Source: Nitrospirae bacterium MYbinv3 (GTDB taxonomy: Bacteria; Nitrospirota; Thermodesulfovibrionia; Thermodesulfovibrionales; Magnetobacteriaceae). Taken from it: a stretch of DNA of 33,940 nt. A program made the translations under genes and the position numbers. The number at the start of each line of letters is the position of its first letter. Within the stretch, counting starts at the first letter, position 1. The DNA lies in NCBI GenBank assembly GCA_002753395.1, contig PEAB01000038.1, positions 1-33,940 on the forward strand, written 5' to 3'. The notes beneath the pieces were generated by a model. That model saw only the letters and a list, made by a program, of their open reading frames with translations. It did not search any database and was not told where the DNA came from. Below, one piece after another: positions 16,247-24,915 of this stretch.

Positions 16247-17405
16247 CTGGTCTTACAAGTGGCAGCTCGATAACAAACTCGGCACCATCTAAGGTGTTAA
16301 AAACAGATATCCTGCCTTCCATCTTGCCTTCGATAATAGCCTTTGACATGTAGAGGCCAATACCAGTTCCACCCTCTCCCTTGCTAGTAACATATGGCTG
16401 GAAAAGTTTCTCAAACACAGACTCATCAATTCCCCCGCCATTGTCTCTCCAGTGTACAACAACCATGTCCTTGACCTCCTCAATAGCAATCTCAATAAAC
16501 CCTTCACCTTTGAATTCGCCTTTCTTTATACGTGTCTTGACGGCATCTCGACTGTTGTTTATCAGGTTTAGGATTACCTGCTTAAATTCGTTGACATATC
16601 CTGCCGAATACAGTTTTAAGGTTCTATCTGTGTTGAATCGGATGTTGACGTTATCCTTTTTCAGTTGATCAGAAAAGAGGTTGACCACCTCGTAGAACGC
16701 CTCCGTTACGTTGAAGGTCATCTTCTGGGCGGAGGGTTTCAAGAAGTTTTGAAAATCTTGAACCGTATGCGACATGAGTTTAATAAGATCCATACTCTGT
16801 GTAACTGATTGCTCAAGGTACTTCTTATCCAGTTCACCTACATCAAAGGCATCCTTTATGTCCTGTACGATGAGGCCAAGGGCATTTAACGGCTGTTTCC
16901 ACTGATGAGCAATGGATGCAATCATCTCTCCCATAGCAGCCATCTTAGACTGCTGTATCAGCATCTGTTCCTCGATACGGCGCTTGTTAAGCTCCTCCTG
17001 CACCCTCTTCTCCAGGGACCTTTGCAGGTTATATAGTCTTAAATGCGTCTGAACTCGAGCTATGACCTCCTCCCTTTGAAACGGTTTACATATGTAGTCG
17101 ATCCCGCCGCTGTTAAAAGCGTTGACTTTTTCAGCGATCTCAGTCAAGGCGCTAATAAAAATAACAGGGATATCTGCCGTTTCAGGGGTGGCCTTTAAAC
17201 GGCGACAGGCCTCTATGCCATCCATCTCAGGCATCATAATATCAAGAAGGATAAGATCAGGTCTAACTCTCTGTGCCGCCTCAAGGGCGCTTACACCATC
17301 TGTGGCAAATGATAAATTATACTTATCCATCAATATCAGCCTTAACAGCTTTCTATTATAAGGCTCGTCGTCAACTATTAACACGCTCCACCGAACTTCT
17401 TCCAT
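16230..17405 (-). CDS. Receiver-histidine kinase (cytoplasmic, HQWKQPLN type)
   Basis: The 391 residues contain an N-terminal receiver (acidic pocket DDE at 12-14, Asp55, Lys107), a coiled-coil linker (about 120-155), the phosphoacceptor motif IAHQWKQPLNAL (His167), and a HATPase domain with DNGGGID and GTGIGLYMSK. There is no membrane segment, so it takes its signal from another kinase or a cytosolic cue. AGAGG ends 6 bases before the ATG, and the gene follows the truncated kinase by 2 bases. Its receiver closely resembles that of the next gene (shared LSFATDGV and LILLD blocks), suggesting tandem duplication. Likely the step between hybrid kinase and HD-GYP protein, by inference. Confidence 0.92.
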   Translation of the reverse strand: MEEVRWSVLIVDDEPYNRKLLRLILMDKYNLSFATDGVSALEAAQRVRPDLILLDIMMPEMDGIEACRRLKATPETADIPVIFISALTEIAEKVNAFNSGGIDYICKPFQREEVIARVQTHLRLYNLQRSLEKRVQEELNKRRIEEQMLIQQSKMAAMGEMIASIAHQWKQPLNALGLIVQDIKDAFDVGELDKKYLEQSVTQSMDLIKLMSHTVQDFQNFLKPSAQKMTFNVTEAFYEVVNLFSDQLKKDNVNIRFNTDRTLKLYSAGYVNEFKQVILNLINNSRDAVKTRIKKGEFKGEGFIEIAIEEVKDMVVVHWRDNGGGIDESVFEKLFQPYVTSKGEGGTGIGLYMSKAIIEGKMEGRISVFNTLDGAEFVIELPLVRPGDRCL

Positions 17406-17407
17406 GA

Positions 17408-18262
17408 TTACCTCTCCAGGTCTATTCCTAGCGTCTTAGCAAATATTATAGCTTTACACCTAGCCTCAATAAAGTCTAACTCTTCTATGGATTTCTTGAT
17501 TGGTATGAGCTGTTCATTGCTGATGTAATTATCTAACTCATGGTTCAGCGGTTCAATCTCATCCGGGTTGTATCTTTGAAAAGACTGCATCATCATTGTA
17601 AGAACATCTCGTATCTTCGACATGTTTAACTCTTTATCTATTGGTGGTTTTTCGATTGTCTTCATATACAAGTTATCATTATAGTCAGTGAAGGATGTAT
17701 CATATTTATCCGGTACAGCAGCATTAATTGTAAAGCTAAATGTGCTCCCTTTGCCAAGTTCGCTTTCTACCCAAATCCTGCCTCTCATGAGATTTACTAA
17801 CTTCATGCTTATAGTAAGTCCAAGGCCAGTTCCACCGTATTTTCTGGTTGTGGAGCTATCGGCCTGGCAAAAGCTCTGGAATATCTTTTCTCTATTATCG
17901 GGTGAAATCCCAACCCCTGTGTCCTTCACCGAAAAAAGAAGATATGGTGATTCGTTTTGGATGTGTTCATCTGTTTTTTTAACTTCAAGCACTATCTCAC
18001 CCTTTTTCGTAAATTTCATTGCATTACCCAATAAATTGATAAGTATTTGTCTCAGTCTAGTTGGGTCGCCTTCTAACACACTTGGAATATCTTCAGAGAC
18101 ACGGTAATTAAGACTAAGTCCCTTCTGTGTGGCCTTGAGCATAAACATGTCTATAGATGATTTTACTACATCTGTTATCTTAAATGGAACACTTTCTATT
18201 TCCAATCTACCTGCTTCAATCTTGGAGATATCCAATATTTCACCAATTACTTCTAATAAGCA
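17408..18262 (-). pseudogene. Histidine kinase missing its 5' half
   Basis: The reading frame starts inside the dimerisation domain: LLEVIGEILDISKIEAG, normally the second helix of HisKA, is the first kinase sequence. Then come a complete HATPase (NLLGNAMKF, DTGVGIS, GGTGLGLTIS) and a C-terminal helical module of about 65 residues. The phosphoacceptor His and all sensor sequence are absent. The frame has no ATG or ribosome binding site near its head (TTG at 18235 is the only candidate), and upstream it meets TGA at 18278-18280. Homology stops at 18259, next to a repeat end (18263-18273). The distal end still supplies the ribosome binding site of the downstream gene. It might survive as an ATPase-only fragment, but a remnant is more likely. 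Confidence 0.75.
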
Positions 18263-18276
18263 GGGCGCATAAGAAA

Positions 18277-18298
18277 TTCATACCAATACTGGTATGAA
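18277..18298 (-). terminator. Hairpin downstream of the hybrid kinase
   Basis: Perfect 9-base arms TTCATACCA (18277-18285) and TGGTATGAA (18290-18298) with a 4-base loop. On the minus strand it is followed by TTTCTTATG, giving a weak intrinsic terminator 12 bases after the kinase stop. It adjoins the repeat end GGGCGCATAAG and may be part of the same inserted element. Confidence 0.4.
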
Positions 18299-18310
18299 CG
18301 CAACTTGGTA

Positions 18311-21226
18311 TCACACCTCAAGGTCTATCCCAAACGTATTAGCAAGTATAATAGTTTGACGTTTCGCCTCTACGAAGTCTAACTCTTCCATGTATTTCTT
18401 GATTGGTCTGATCTGTTCACTGGTGATATGTTTATCTAATTCCAGGATCAGCGGCTCAACCTCATCAGGATTGTATCGTTGAAAGGACTCCATCATCTTA
18501 ACAACAATATCTCGTATTGCCGGTATGTCCAATTCACCTTTAGGCTGTTGTTCGACTTCTTCCTGTATCTCTATAGTATTTCGTATTGAATCAGTGACCA
18601 TTTTTAACTCGACTCCGAGATTTTCTAGGAGCGTCCTAACTTTTTCGATATTTCCCTCTTTTAGTGAGCGTTCAACCTCAGTGGATACCTCAAACACGCC
18701 TATTATCGACAAATTCCCAGACAATCCTTTAAGTGAATGTATTATCCTGTAGGCATTTTCTGTATCGTTGTCTACTAAAAGCGAAGAAATATTATCGGCT
18801 GTGCCGCCATACTTACGTGAAAAGTCTAATAGGGCGCTTATGTATGCCATAGTATCTTTCCATGTATTAATGCCTCTTTTAACGTCTACGCCTTTAATCG
18901 CAGGCATATCAGCAGTTGGTGCAGCATTTTTTTCAAGTGAGCTGGTATCGACGCTGTGTCCGAGGCCCTTTGGAACAAGCTGCTCGATCTCATCGAAGAG
19001 TTTATCGAATTCCACTGGCTTACCTGCAATGGCGTCAAACCCCCTACGGGTATACATCTCTTTTTCTTCACTTGTGACGCTGGCGGTTAAGGCTATAATC
19101 GGGATATGTTCATTATAAACTGGCTCCAGCTCACGGATACGCTGTGTGGCCTCTATGCCGTCCATCCCAGGCATCTGTATATCCATAAGGATAAGGTCAA
19201 CAGCCTCACCCTTAAAACGCTCAACAGCTTCAACACCATTTTTAGCCACTATTACAGTATGCCCTTGCTGCTCCAGGCGTGTCTTCAACAAAATGATATT
19301 CTCATCAATGTCTTCTGCGAGCAGTATCCGAAAGACACGGTGTGGTCTTGAGAAAAACGGTTGTTCGTATTTAGCATCTATACCTGCAAGAACCAATTCA
19401 GATCCGTTGTTAGTTTTTTTCATCTTTACGGTAAAGTGGAAAACGCTCCCTTTACCTACCTCACTATCTAACCAGATGTCGCCCCCCATCAATTCAACTA
19501 GCTGTTTGGATATAGTCGTGCCAAGACCTGTCCCCCCAAATCGCCGCGTCATTGAGCCATCAGCCTGTGTAAATGAATCGAAGATACTGTCTATTCTGTC
19601 AAGAGGTATGCCTATTCCCGTATCGGATATGATAAAATGTACGGTGTCTTCTGTGTCAAATGGTCTTACGTCTATGCCGATGCTCCCTCTTTCTGTAAAT
19701 TTTATGGCGTTACCTACAAGGTTTATTATTATCTGTCTTAGGCGTAACGGGTCTCCAATAAAGTTACCCTGCATAGTTGGGTCGATGTTATATGTTAGAA
19801 TAAGGTTTTTTTCACTTACCTTAACGGCAAACGTCTGATAAACGTTTTGGATAAGTTCATTGAGGTTAAACGACTTTAGTTCCAGTTCCATCTTACCGCT
19901 TTCCATCTTGCTGACATCCAGGATATCGTTTATGAGGCTCAGCAACGCCTTTGCCGAATTCCTTGAAATGGTAATATACTGTCTGTTTATCGTTGATATA
20001 CTGTAATCGTCAAGTACCAGGTCCAAGAAACCGAGGATTGAGTTCATTGGGGTTCTGATCTCATGGCTCATATTGGCTAAGAAGGCGGACTTGGTTTTAG
20101 TAGAGGCCTCGGCTGCCTCCTTGGCTGCAGCCAGCTCTGCGGTGCGCTCCTTAACTCGTAACTCTAAATTTTCATAGGCATTTTGGAGTTCAACCTCCGC
20201 CCTATTACGTTCAACTATCTCTTGTTGCAGTTGTTTATAATTCATTTCAAGTCTAACATTAGCAGATAAAAGCTGCTCCGTTCTTCTATCAAACAGATCG
20301 GCCAAACGTTCTAACTCATCTTCAGTCCCCAGCGGGCTGCAATTAACACCTTCATCCCGTGAGGCCATCTCAACCCTTGAGCACAATGTTAAGATAGGTG
20401 AAGATACGCTATTACCGATCCTGATGGCAATAAATACAGCGGCTATGATAAAAAATGCACCAATGAAAGCAAGCTCAGCGATAGCATTATAGATAACCCC
20501 CCTGTACTGCGATTTTAGAGACCCAAGTATAACGGATATTTTTAGTTTGTGAAGGATAGGATGATTCTTGGTTGCAAGTTGTTTGATAACGATATATGAA
20601 CTGTCTCTATCAAAGTTCTTGTCTGTAACCATGAAGTTGTCAGCATACAGTCTATAAAAAAAAGCCTCATCAGGAAGGATTTTATAAAATATGCTTGTTA
20701 AGTCAAATTCGACTATAACGGCTCCCTGTGGAGTATTATAATATTCTATGGGTACAATATAGACAAGATTTCTATTGTCTGAGATATAGAACCTTGGCTC
20801 ACCGGTGGCCAGGGCCATACGAAGGTATCTTGTCTTTGAATAGTCAGGGGGATTGGTCAGATTAAAGTACATAACGGTTTCATCAAAACGCACGATAGTT
20901 ACCGCTGAGATATCCTTTTTGACGAAGCTATCTATTAACTTTGGAAGATATGATGCCCTTCCCTGTGGGTCGACCAGGGCATTGACTACAAAGGGATTCT
21001 TGCTGAAGTTTGTAGTAATGTCAAAGAGATAAGATAAGCGCTGTTCAAGGTTGCTTATACAATGTTCGTTATAGACCTTGAGTTCCTTGTTTAACTCAAC
21101 TGTTAAGGTCTTTTCTAACAGGACGGCAACTGTGATTATTATAGAGATTAGGATTACTAGTATTAAGGTTATGTAATGAAATAATATCCTTTGTCTGAGC
21201 CTTTTCTTAGGAGGATTAACTGTCAC
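18311..21226 (-). CDS. Membrane hybrid sensor kinase with receiver, HPt and C-terminal helical module
   Basis: The 971 residues run: transmembrane segment (about 16-38), periplasmic sensor region (about 40-245), second transmembrane segment (250-270), HAMP-like linker and coiled coil (270-375), HisKA with SHEIRTPMN (His388), HATPase (DTGIGIP, GGTGLGTT), receiver (Asp682), HPt with HSLKGLSGN (His830), and a C-terminal module (about 904-971). All parts of a phosphorelay are in one protein. The GTG start overlaps the stop of the binding-protein gene (GTGA), so the two are translationally coupled and probably form one receptor. The output partner may be the receiver proteins downstream. The same C-terminal module ends the truncated kinase next door. 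Confidence 0.92.
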   Translation of the reverse strand: MTVNPPKKRLRQRILFHYITLILVILISIIITVAVLLEKTLTVELNKELKVYNEHCISNLEQRLSYLFDITTNFSKNPFVVNALVDPQGRASYLPKLIDSFVKKDISAVTIVRFDETVMYFNLTNPPDYSKTRYLRMALATGEPRFYISDNRNLVYIVPIEYYNTPQGAVIVEFDLTSIFYKILPDEAFFYRLYADNFMVTDKNFDRDSSYIVIKQLATKNHPILHKLKISVILGSLKSQYRGVIYNAIAELAFIGAFFIIAAVFIAIRIGNSVSSPILTLCSRVEMASRDEGVNCSPLGTEDELERLADLFDRRTEQLLSANVRLEMNYKQLQQEIVERNRAEVELQNAYENLELRVKERTAELAAAKEAAEASTKTKSAFLANMSHEIRTPMNSILGFLDLVLDDYSISTINRQYITISRNSAKALLSLINDILDVSKMESGKMELELKSFNLNELIQNVYQTFAVKVSEKNLILTYNIDPTMQGNFIGDPLRLRQIIINLVGNAIKFTERGSIGIDVRPFDTEDTVHFIISDTGIGIPLDRIDSIFDSFTQADGSMTRRFGGTGLGTTISKQLVELMGGDIWLDSEVGKGSVFHFTVKMKKTNNGSELVLAGIDAKYEQPFFSRPHRVFRILLAEDIDENIILLKTRLEQQGHTVIVAKNGVEAVERFKGEAVDLILMDIQMPGMDGIEATQRIRELEPVYNEHIPIIALTASVTSEEKEMYTRRGFDAIAGKPVEFDKLFDEIEQLVPKGLGHSVDTSSLEKNAAPTADMPAIKGVDVKRGINTWKDTMAYISALLDFSRKYGGTADNISSLLVDNDTENAYRIIHSLKGLSGNLSIIGVFEVSTEVERSLKEGNIEKVRTLLENLGVELKMVTDSIRNTIEIQEEVEQQPKGELDIPAIRDIVVKMMESFQRYNPDEVEPLILELDKHITSEQIRPIKKYMEELDFVEAKRQTIILANTFGIDLEV

Positions 21227-23388
21227 TTTACACCTTTATTGATTGGAACTATGGTTCCATTGCTGTCATATCTAGCCATAAAATAATCATTGACATTAAG
21301 TGCATCATGCCTTGTCTGCGTAAAAGGAGGTGAGTATCGCTTTATCAGGCCATCGTGATAATCAATATTTTCAAGGGCTTGCCGTATAAGAGGTCGATCA
21401 AGTACTCCAGCCTTATTGATTGCAATTGCCAACAGGTGGACAAGGTCATAGGCCTGAGCTGTAGCACTAGGGACAGATATCTCCCGAGCTGACTTGACAT
21501 GATAAGCGTCCATATATTGCTTAATTACGCGTTTAGTCTTTTCATCTTTAGTATCTAAAAAAGTAAAAGTCTGAATGAAACTCAAATCTATATTTTCAAG
21601 TTCCCTTTTTACGTCTTGCCAGAAGTACCCTCCGGTAATAGACCAGTGGGATAAGACTGGTATCTTCTGTTGTCGTAATGTCAAGGTTTTAATGGTTATT
21701 ATACCCTCTGGACTTGTTGCAATGAGCAATATAATCTCAGCTCCAGAATTCTCAATCCTGGTAATCTGTTGTACCATATTTTCCTCACCATAATTAAACC
21801 ACTCAACTGCGTATGGTTTAAAACCTTTTTCACTTATGAACTTCATCATAATCTCATTATTCTCTCTGCCCCAAAGACTATTTACAATCAAAAAGGCTAA
21901 TTTACGAGATGATTTCATTGCTTGGCGTATAATAAAAGGCGCTGCCTCAGTATCGTTGATAGAGATCCTGAACACATAATTGGGATTGTATGGATTCTTT
22001 ACAATCTTGTCAGCAGCAGCCCAGGGGATGAGATATATAATCTTATCTCTATGTATCTTCTCCAGATCGGACAGTATTACTGAGCTATGAAGACCTCCCA
22101 TAATAGCAACCAAGTTCCGCATCTTGCTGAATTGTTCTACGTTGTTCAGACTACGTGCAGGGATCCCTGCGTGATCCATCACAACGATGGATAACTTCTT
22201 GCCAAACACTCCCCCCTGCTTATTAATCTCATTTACGGCAAGTTCCATCCCTCTCTTTATGGCCATACCTGACAGGGCTGAACCAAGACTTACATCAGCG
22301 TTTAGACCAATTATGATATCGTCCTCTTCTTTATAGTGATACTTCTTTTTTAGAAAGTCCACCGTTAAGTCTATGACGTCATCCCCTATTATTGTTCTGT
22401 ACTTATCGGTGATATGTCTGGTTGCCTCATGGAAGTCGTAGATCTGTTTTTCATTGAGGGCGGTTATGCTAACGCCAGCCTCGCTAATTGTCTTCATATA
22501 CCTCACCTCATCTTTGGCTATCTGCTGTCTCTCAAACGCAGTCAACTCTCTAGCTGTAGAGATTAGAATTTGCACAATGTCATAGGGGAGAGAGTCGAGC
22601 GTTTTCTTGCTAAAGCAAAACACATAGGCCAGATAGGCATGGTTGCTGATTATTAAGTGAGATTGAACCTCGTAAAACTTAAGACTGTATATGGGGGCAA
22701 TGGGATTCTCCTGTGCATCAACCACCCTGTCCTTTAGCGCCCTGTAGGTTTGATGAAAATCTATAGGGATTGGGTTTGCCCCAAAGGCAAAAAACTGATC
22801 CATAATCAGATTGCTCTTCATAATGCGAACGTTCATACCACTGAAATCCTTTGGGGAGTAAATAGCCTTATTGGCAGTAAACTGTTTAAAACCATTTCCC
22901 CAGAAGGCAGCACCAACAAGTCCATGTTCTTTGAGCCTTTCCAGAAGCAGGCTGCCTGGTTTGCCGTCTAACATCTCATAGGCGTCCTCTATTTTTGGAA
23001 ACAGGAATGGGATATCTGAGTACTGCAAAGCCGGCAGTATTATGCTTAGTTTTGCGGTTGGTGACAGCAGGATATCTAATTGTCCATCTATGGCCATTTC
23101 GATCATCTGGTGATCGTTTGCCAACTGCTGTGACGGGTGGATAGTAATCTTCACCCTATTCTTTGTTCTTTCACTTACAGTATCGGCATACTTCTGCGCT
23201 GCAACGTGCATGGCGCTGTCAGCAGGCATGTTGTGGCCAAAGCTCAACTCATAGACCTTCTCATCTGTATGTCTGGAGTTGGCAGTCTTAGAGCTGTACC
23301 AGCCAAGGAGGTAGAAGAGAAAAAGCCCCGTTATCACTGACACAACGACGATAGCAATAAACAGCCTCTTTGAGTTAGTCCTGTTCAT
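21223..23388 (-). CDS. Fused TRAP DctP-type and ABC Peripla_BP_6-type periplasmic binding protein
   Basis: The 721 residues begin with a hydrophobic anchor (about 9-28, no lipobox Cys), then a complete DctP-type domain (45-350) and a complete branched-chain-amino-acid/amide-type domain (about 357-715). In the first, GMNVRIM carries Arg188, the usual carboxylate-binding Arg of TRAP proteins, and VVDAQENP matches the family motif VDGxExP. The second shows GMELAVNEINKQGG and a typical two-lobe layout. No TRAP membrane subunits or ABC permease genes are near, and the next gene, overlapping by 4 bases, is a membrane hybrid kinase. A sensing rather than a transport role is therefore inferred. Ligands cannot be read from sequence. 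No clear ribosome binding site precedes the ATG. Confidence 0.9.
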   Translation of the reverse strand: MNRTNSKRLFIAIVVVSVITGLFLFYLLGWYSSKTANSRHTDEKVYELSFGHNMPADSAMHVAAQKYADTVSERTKNRVKITIHPSQQLANDHQMIEMAIDGQLDILLSPTAKLSIILPALQYSDIPFLFPKIEDAYEMLDGKPGSLLLERLKEHGLVGAAFWGNGFKQFTANKAIYSPKDFSGMNVRIMKSNLIMDQFFAFGANPIPIDFHQTYRALKDRVVDAQENPIAPIYSLKFYEVQSHLIISNHAYLAYVFCFSKKTLDSLPYDIVQILISTARELTAFERQQIAKDEVRYMKTISEAGVSITALNEKQIYDFHEATRHITDKYRTIIGDDVIDLTVDFLKKKYHYKEEDDIIIGLNADVSLGSALSGMAIKRGMELAVNEINKQGGVFGKKLSIVVMDHAGIPARSLNNVEQFSKMRNLVAIMGGLHSSVILSDLEKIHRDKIIYLIPWAAADKIVKNPYNPNYVFRISINDTEAAPFIIRQAMKSSRKLAFLIVNSLWGRENNEIMMKFISEKGFKPYAVEWFNYGEENMVQQITRIENSGAEIILLIATSPEGIITIKTLTLRQQKIPVLSHWSITGGYFWQDVKRELENIDLSFIQTFTFLDTKDEKTKRVIKQYMDAYHVKSAREISVPSATAQAYDLVHLLAIAINKAGVLDRPLIRQALENIDYHDGLIKRYSPPFTQTRHDALNVNDYFMARYDSNGTIVPINKGVK

Positions 23389-23480
23389 AAGGCGGATTTA
23401 TTCTGACTGACATTAACCACACTATTGGAGTATATTTGCTTGTCCGCTTTGCCGTTCATTGTCAGGACTACCCAAATTTT

Positions 23481-23783
23481 TTAAGGGGTTAAAACTTCTA
23501 TCTCCTCGAATTTGGAGAAGTGATTTTTATCATAGATATAGATGTTGGTATCCAAGAGATAAATCTTTTTATAGGTATCATAAATATCTCCCCTGGTAAT
23601 ACTTCCCTGTACGTATATATGGAAGGCGCCAAAACACATACTATTTTCATGTTCTTGTTTAACTCCCTCCGATTTTGAAGCAACGGCTCTTTGCTTAAAT
23701 AGATCAACCAGTTCCTCTATTACCTTAGTCTCTTCATAAGATAACCCGCTAACATCAATTATATACGTTTTTCTTGTCTCCAT
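23481..23783 (-). CDS. Antitoxin-like protein fused to remnants of a PIN toxin
   Basis: Residues 1-75 resemble small VapB-like antitoxins (DVSGLSYEETKVIEELVDLF near the start; GSITRGDIYD near the usual antitoxin end). The remaining 25 residues look like the two ends of a PIN domain with the middle missing: YLLDTNIYIY, the usual PIN start, runs straight into DKNHFSKFEEIEVLTP, a usual PIN end. This suggests loss of the antitoxin stop and an internal deletion of about 90 toxin codons. Only the first of the PIN catalytic acids remains. I prefer ATG 23783, with GAAG 5 bases upstream, over TTG 23792. It may still be an expressed hypothetical protein; family assignment is from memory of motifs. Confidence 0.55.
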   Translation of the reverse strand: METRKTYIIDVSGLSYEETKVIEELVDLFKQRAVASKSEGVKQEHENSMCFGAFHIYVQGSITRGDIYDTYKKIYLLDTNIYIYDKNHFSKFEEIEVLTP

Positions 23784-23821
23784 GTTCTTCAACGATAATG
23801 GATAGCCTTCTTTCTCTCTTT

Positions 23822-24877
23822 CTATAGGCTGATTTTCTTTATAACGTCGTAAACATCAGTTGGCCGTATAATCGCTCCGCCTGCTCTGCCGTAGAAAAGG
23901 ACGTCTGTCTTACCGTTTACGGCCAGCCTTACGTCTTCAACCATCTGGCCGGTGTTAAGCTCAACTGTCAGAAGTTTCACATCCTCGTTAGCCAAACTGT
24001 TTAACTCCTTTTCAGGAAATGGAAAGAGTGTTACCGGTCTGAATAATCCTACCTTTAATCCCTCCTTGCGGTGGGTTTTTATAGCCGAGAGGGCTATTCT
24101 AGCAGCACTTCCAAAGGCTACCACTATGATGCGAGCATCTTGTACGTCAATTGCCTCGTATCTCACCTCGGAGGTCTTCATCCTGTCGTATTTAGCCAAT
24201 AGGACGTTGTTCTGCCCCTCCAGCTCGCCCTCACCCATGTAAAGGGTCTTTATTATATTAGGCGCTCTGTTGCGACAGCCAGAAAGTGCCCAGTCTTTTG
24301 GGGGCAGGTCTGGTTTTACGTACGGTGTTGGATAAAAAGGCTCCATCGTCTGTCCTAATATCGCATCAGCTAAGATCAACACTGGGTTTCTATACATGTC
24401 GGCCCTATCAAATGCAGAGAAAGTAAGGTCCCACATCTCCTGAACGTTGTATGGTGCATACACTAGCAGCCTGTAATCGCCGTGTCCGCCGCCCTTAACC
24501 GACTGGAAATAGTCCGACTGTGATGCAGAGATGTTGCCCAACCCCGGTCCGCCCCTCTGCATGTTTACAATAACTGCTGGCAGTTCAGCCCCCGCCAAGA
24601 AGGATATCCCCTCCTGTTTGAGGCTTATCCCCGGTGAGCTTGATGACGTCATGGAACGCACACCGGCTGCGGCAGCCCCATAGACCATGTTGATGGCAGC
24701 TATCTCACTCTCTGCCTGTATGAACACACCCCCTACCTCCGGCAGTCTCTTAGACAGATACTCAGGGATCTCGTTCTGTGGTGTTATAGGGTAACCGGCA
24801 TAAAAACGGCACTGAGCATTCACTGCCGCCTCAGCTATAGCCTCGTTGCCCTTCATTAATATACGCTTATTTAACAT
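23822..24877 (-). CDS. vorB: 2-oxoacid:ferredoxin oxidoreductase alpha subunit, VorB type
   Basis: The 351 residues match the alpha (pyrimidine-binding plus domain II) subunit of ketoisovalerate/2-oxoacid:ferredoxin oxidoreductases: MKGNEAIAEAA near the start, AGYPITPQNEIPEYL (27-41), QRGGPGLGN (107-115) and a C-terminal domain II ending in a GRAGG stretch. The enzyme would oxidise a 2-oxoacid with CoA to acyl-CoA, CO2 and reduced ferredoxin. The thiamine-diphosphate beta subunit and the ferredoxin-like gamma subunit, normally adjacent, are not in the window, so this copy is an orphan. No clear ribosome binding site is seen. Related korA is possible; VorB fits the length better. Confidence 0.88.
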   Translation of the reverse strand: MLNKRILMKGNEAIAEAAVNAQCRFYAGYPITPQNEIPEYLSKRLPEVGGVFIQAESEIAAINMVYGAAAAGVRSMTSSSSPGISLKQEGISFLAGAELPAVIVNMQRGGPGLGNISASQSDYFQSVKGGGHGDYRLLVYAPYNVQEMWDLTFSAFDRADMYRNPVLILADAILGQTMEPFYPTPYVKPDLPPKDWALSGCRNRAPNIIKTLYMGEGELEGQNNVLLAKYDRMKTSEVRYEAIDVQDARIIVVAFGSAARIALSAIKTHRKEGLKVGLFRPVTLFPFPEKELNSLANEDVKLLTVELNTGQMVEDVRLAVNGKTDVLFYGRAGGAIIRPTDVYDVIKKISL

Positions 24878-24915
24878 TTTATGTTTAGGACATCACATCC
24901 TGCAAACTTTTACAA

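Noticed and set aside
23498-23707. 69-codon overlapping frame inside the toxin-antitoxin remnant
   Set aside because: It has no recognisable toxin motif; the PIN-like residues are in the main frame.
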